NCBI GenBank assembly: GCA_029259875.1
Contig: JAJDEK010000405.1
Location: 1 to 7,875 of the forward strand
Origin: Planctomycetaceae bacterium
GTDB taxonomy: Bacteria > Planctomycetota > Planctomycetia > Planctomycetales > Planctomycetaceae
Direction: 5' to 3'
Length of the DNA stretch: 7,875 bases
The notes beneath the pieces are model-generated. The model was not told where the DNA came from and did not search any database. It saw only the letters and a list, made by a program, of their open reading frames with translations. Positions within the stretch are counted from its first letter, which is position 1; every line of letters begins with the position of its first letter. Below are positions 5,775-7,875 of this stretch, piece after piece. The position numbers and the translations under genes were made by a program.

Positions 5775-7295
5775 TTACCGTGGTTTGGGAACCGAGTTGA
5801 TATGACCACCGCTCAGTGGTGCGGGAGGCTCCATTAACCCACCCGTCAATAACATACCGCGAATGGATATATCTGTTTCGCGGTACTCTAACAATGCGTT
5901 GATATATTGAGCTTGCAAATCAAGATAGTTTTTTTGTGCCATCAAGACCTGTGACCAGGTCGCACGCCGCATTATGTAACTTTTATGCAACATCTCAAAG
6001 ACCTGCTCGGACTTGGGTAATATCTCATTCTGGTAAGCCTGGATATGTTGCCAGTTGGTTTGATAATTTCGATATTGCTCAGCAAGCTTAACACTCAAAG
6101 TTAACTCCAGCCGCTTCACATCTGCCCGTGACCGGTTAAGATCGGCCAATGCCTGATCTATGGTTCCGTTGTTATCGTCAAAAATGGGGAGAGGAAGACC
6201 AACGGTGACCCCCGCGACAGAATTATCCGTTTCAAAGTTGTGCCCGAAATCCACATTAACCAGAACATTGGGGATCGGCTGAACGCGTTCACGCTCCACG
6301 GTAATCTCGTCGTGGCAGACCTTTTCCCAGGCAGCCACCAGCTCAGGACTGTTTTCCAGAAGATGATGAAACGCTGATTCCCAATCTAATTTTTCATCAA
6401 TTGGTTCGAGTGTGCCACTGAGCGTGGAACGAGACAGCTCAGGCGTCCCCACCATCGCAACCAGATTCCGCCACGCTTGCTCAAGGTCATTCTCGGCAGT
6501 TTGCAAGTTCAATTGGTTCTGCCGCAAATTGATTTCTGATTGTAGAAAGCCCGGAGTATTTGTTTGCCCCAGATTAAGCATTTCCTTATGAGTCTGGACA
6601 TTATCTTTTGCATTCGCAACGAGCTGTTTTTGAACTTCTACAAGCTGTTGAGCCGCCAGCGTCTTGAAGAAATGCATACGGACATCGTTCAACACACGGT
6701 CATATTGAGCGGATCGATTCGTTTCTGCAATGCGTGCCGCCTGAGACCATTTTGCACGACTGAGTTGCAATTTACCGCCTGTCACAAATTCCTGTGAAAC
6801 GTAACCACCTTGTAATTCACCCGCAGTACCTGCGATACCGATTTGATCACTGGCATATCCCACGACAGGATTAGGATAGAGACCAGCCTGATAAGCAGAA
6901 CCAGAGGCCGCCTCGACCTGTGCCATCGCCTGGACTAATGTAGGATTGTTGGATAACGCCATTTCTTCCAGCGTTTCCAACGTCAGCACCATAGGTTGTT
7001 CATTCACAACCTCATCAGGAGCAGGCAACAAGAGAGATTCAGATTGTCTAACTAGTAAGGCAATCTCTTTTTCATGCGCCACTTGCTGCATCGCTGGCTT
7101 CGAACTTTTTTTGGTGGGCTCAGAGAATGTGTCATCGCCGAGCGCGAGAACGTAGGGAGGTTCCTCTAAATCTGAAACGCGGTTTATACTCGGTTTTGCG
7201 TTCTTCAGTTTTGAGGCATGACGCTCTGGCCCGGTGGCACAACCACTCACAATGACCATTGCGACTGATACAGCAATTTGGACATCCCGTTTCAC
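5775..7295 (-). CDS. TolC/CusC-family outer-membrane efflux lipoprotein
   Basis: This is an outer-membrane channel of the TolC (OEP) family, 506 residues from a GTG start at 7295. The GTG is chosen because AAGGAGGA lies 5 nt upstream and because it yields a short lipoprotein signal: Lys/Arg at 2-3, a hydrophobic core, and the lipobox VSGC with C19. Alanine at +2 fits outer-membrane sorting. An ATG 30 codons upstream (7385) would bury this signal, so it is rejected. Two OEP repeats are visible at about 104-290 and 305-485, each with long helical stretches; YPNPVVGY, SQEFVTGGKL and TVGLPLPIFDDNNG are typical. The copies most like it serve metal or copper RND pumps (CusC type). It is the first gene of a probable operon with the oxidase. 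No inner-membrane pump or adaptor gene is in the window, so substrate is inferred from the oxidase alone. Confidence 0.93.
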   Translation of the reverse strand: MKRDVQIAVSVAMVIVSGCATGPERHASKLKNAKPSINRVSDLEEPPYVLALGDDTFSEPTKKSSKPAMQQVAHEKEIALLVRQSESLLLPAPDEVVNEQPMVLTLETLEEMALSNNPTLVQAMAQVEAASGSAYQAGLYPNPVVGYASDQIGIAGTAGELQGGYVSQEFVTGGKLQLSRAKWSQAARIAETNRSAQYDRVLNDVRMHFFKTLAAQQLVEVQKQLVANAKDNVQTHKEMLNLGQTNTPGFLQSEINLRQNQLNLQTAENDLEQAWRNLVAMVGTPELSRSTLSGTLEPIDEKLDWESAFHHLLENSPELVAAWEKVCHDEITVERERVQPIPNVLVNVDFGHNFETDNSVAGVTVGLPLPIFDDNNGTIDQALADLNRSRADVKRLELTLSVKLAEQYRNYQTNWQHIQAYQNEILPKSEQVFEMLHKSYIMRRATWSQVLMAQKNYLDLQAQYINALLEYRETDISIRGMLLTGGLMEPPAPLSGGHINSVPKPR

Positions 7296-7300
7296 CGCGA

Positions 7301-7308
7301 TCCTCCTT
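7301..7308 (-). promoter_or_regulatory. Perfect ribosome-binding site that fixes the TolC GTG start
   Basis: The minus strand reads AAGGAGGA, then TCGCG, then GTG. The GGAGG core is 7 nt from the start codon, the ideal distance. No comparable sequence precedes the in-frame ATG at 7385, so this site decides the start. Confidence 0.85.
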
Positions 7309-7366
7309 GATATTTTTAACACACAATCCTTATGTGCAGGCCTAACAACTTTGATCGGCATCAATT

Positions 7367-7397
7367 GATTCGAATGTGTCTTCATTTCGTTCGAATC
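7367..7397. repeat. Inverted repeat GATTCGAA / TTCGAATC upstream of the TolC-oxidase operon
   Basis: Perfect 8-bp arms (7367-7374 and 7390-7397) are separated by 15 bp. Each arm contains the self-complementary hexamer TTCGAA. The repeat lies 72-102 bp upstream of the TolC GTG, where an operator for the TolC-oxidase operon would be expected. There is no T-run, so a terminator is unlikely. The regulator is unknown. Confidence 0.45.
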
Positions 7398-7486
7398 TAC
7401 TCAACAGAAATGATTTCAACAGACAAAATCGGTCAAACGAGGACAACCGTTACACTCGAATAGGGAGGCTCTTACGTATGCAGACG

Positions 7487-7526
7487 TTGAAAACTGAAAC
7501 GGCACTTCAGCTTAGCGAGTTTTCAA
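7487..7526. repeat. Inverted repeat TTGAAAACT / AGTTTTCAA
   Basis: Perfect 9-bp arms lie at 7487-7495 and 7518-7526 with a 22-bp spacer; arm starts are 31 bp apart, about three helical turns. The spacer can form a competing small stem (CTGAA/TTCAG). It lacks a T-run in either direction. It may be an operator or an RNA structure in a long leader of either divergent transcript. Confidence 0.4.
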
Positions 7527-7557
7527 ATCGCCCCTGACACGAATAACAGGAGCCAAA

Positions 7558-7606
7558 TCAAAAACAGAAAATGGGAACTCATGCTGAATTCAAATCTGTT
7601 TTTTGA
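7558..7606. repeat. Inverted repeat TCAAAAACAGA / TCTGTTTTTTGA overlapping a -35 box
   Basis: AAAAACAGA (7560-7568) and TCTGTTTTT (7595-7603) are perfect 9-bp arms; allowing one bulged T extends the match to TC/GA at both ends. The loop is 26 nt. The right arm ends inside the TTGACA hexamer of a plus-strand promoter candidate, so protein binding here could block it. A terminator reading is weakened by the long loop and AT-rich stem. Confidence 0.35.
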
Positions 7607-7631
7607 CAGTTGCTTAAACCAGAAGTAGATT
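7603..7631 (+). promoter_or_regulatory. Candidate plus-strand promoter TTGACA-N17-TAGATT
   Basis: A perfect -35 hexamer (7603-7608) is followed at 17 bp by TAGATT (7626-7631, four of six consensus bases). The predicted start near 7638 gives a leader of about 206 nt to the ATG at 7844. It is overlapped by the inverted repeat at 7558-7606. It competes with the closer candidate at 7740-7768. Confidence 0.4.
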
Positions 7632-7686
7632 CAAAACAGGTTATCTGGCGAAACTTTACTGAATTCCTGCTCTAAATGAATATTTG

Positions 7687-7818
7687 CTTTAGGAAAGATG
7701 AAGTCTTTAGGAAAATTCAAAACAACTGACAGATAATGATTGATTTTGAAAGAATCTGGTGTTATTTTGCAATTAGTGATTGAAATGAAGCACTTTGGAA
7801 GGCATATTCTTTAGGGAA
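7687..7818 (+). repeat. Threefold direct repeat CTTTAGG(A/G)AA before the right-edge gene
   Basis: CTTTAGGAAA occurs at 7687-7696 and 7705-7714, exactly 18 bp apart, and CTTTAGGGAA occurs at 7809-7818, 26 bp before the ATG at 7844. The copies flank the closer promoter candidate. They could be binding sites of a regulator recognising direct repeats; the third copy is imperfect, so chance is not excluded. Confidence 0.4.
7740..7768 (+). promoter_or_regulatory. Alternative candidate promoter TTGATT-N17-TATTTT
   Basis: TTGATT (7740-7745) and TATTTT (7763-7768) each match four of six consensus bases at ideal 17-bp spacing. The predicted start near 7775 leaves a leader of about 69 nt before the ATG at 7844, a more ordinary length than the candidate at 7603. 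Both may be false in such AT-rich DNA. Confidence 0.28.
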
Positions 7819-7843
7819 TCATATCGTCTCAGGAGGAGTTTGC

Positions 7844-7875
7844 ATGTCAATGTTGCTTGACGAAAGACGGGAAAG
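7844..7875 (+). CDS. Start of a gene cut by the right edge, possibly a DeoR-type regulator
   Basis: ATG at 7844 follows AGGAGGAG (7831-7838), a near-perfect ribosome site ending 5 nt before the start. Ten complete codons are visible (MSMLLDERRE) and the frame is open to the window edge. The opening L-x-x-E-R-R-x resembles the start of DeoR-family repressors, which commonly begin with a similar sequence ahead of their helix-turn-helix; ten residues cannot prove this. The gene is divergent from the TolC-oxidase operon, a common arrangement for a regulator and its target. Confidence 0.65.
   Translation, partial: MSMLLDERRE

Larger units (their letters stand above)
7296..7843. other. Gene-free AT-rich divergent region between the TolC gene and the right-edge gene
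   Basis: This 548-bp region separates divergently transcribed genes, and I find no convincing coding frame in it. It holds three perfect inverted repeats (7367-7397, 7487-7526, 7558-7606), a decamer direct repeat in three copies (7687, 7705, 7809), a second exact repeat ATTCAAAACA (7629-7638 and 7715-7724), and two plus-strand promoter candidates. I could not identify a clear -35/-10 pair for the TolC operon, nor a CueR, CopY or CusR-type copper box. An unannotated small RNA cannot be excluded. Confidence 0.6.

Noticed and set aside
7132..7326. 64-codon minus-strand open frame overlapping the TolC N-terminus
   Set aside because: It is in another frame of the TolC gene; the ribosome site at 7301-7308 serves the GTG at 7295 and the TolC frame has the lipobox and family motifs.
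7296..7843. Known copper-operon boxes (CueR, CopY, CusR types) or a CRISPR array in the divergent region
   Set aside because: I looked for the expected dyads and for regularly spaced repeats; the dyads present do not match those boxes and the direct repeats are too few and too short for CRISPR.

Overview
The window looks like chromosomal DNA from a planctomycete, probably of the Gimesia/Planctomyces type. This is an inference from overall character: moderate GC, a secreted membrane-anchored orphan protein next to a housekeeping gene, a very long Glu/Arg/Gln coiled-coil protein, and Planctomycetes-like TolC and copper-oxidase sequences. No rRNA, tRNA, CRISPR array, transposase or phage gene was seen.

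Left part (1-2716). A long minus-strand gene enters from the left edge and starts at 1814. It encodes at least 604 residues of almost continuous coiled coil. Upstream of it lies trxA (thioredoxin, minus strand, 2006-2332), which has its own intrinsic terminator (1933-1973). A consensus-quality sigma70 promoter (TTGACA-N16-TATAAT, 2526-2499) sits about 160 nt ahead of the trxA start.

Middle (2717-4334). Two plus-strand genes lie 31 bp apart: an exported, single-TM protein of unknown function with a possible OB-like region, then purN (glycinamide ribonucleotide formyltransferase). A strong hairpin (4302-4334) separates purN from the convergent copper genes.

Right part (4359-7295, minus strand). 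A two-gene unit encodes a TolC/CusC-type outer-membrane lipoprotein followed by a Tat-exported two-domain multicopper oxidase with all copper ligands intact. Together they suggest periplasmic Cu(I) oxidation or detoxification coupled to an outer-membrane export channel. The RND pump and adaptor that usually accompany such a channel are absent from the window. The TolC gene most likely starts at a GTG (7295) behind a perfect AAGGAGGA, not at the upstream in-frame ATG (7385), because only the GTG start puts a lipoprotein signal at the N-terminus.

Right edge (7296-7875). A 548-bp AT-rich, gene-free divergent region carries three perfect inverted repeats, a threefold CTTTAGG(A/G)AA direct repeat and candidate promoters. 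It leads to a plus-strand gene starting at 7844 with an excellent Shine-Dalgarno sequence, of which only ten complete codons are visible. I see no convincing wholly new system. The best leads are the TolC-oxidase pair lacking RND genes, the giant coiled-coil protein, the orphan membrane protein beside purN, and the repeat-rich divergent regulatory region.
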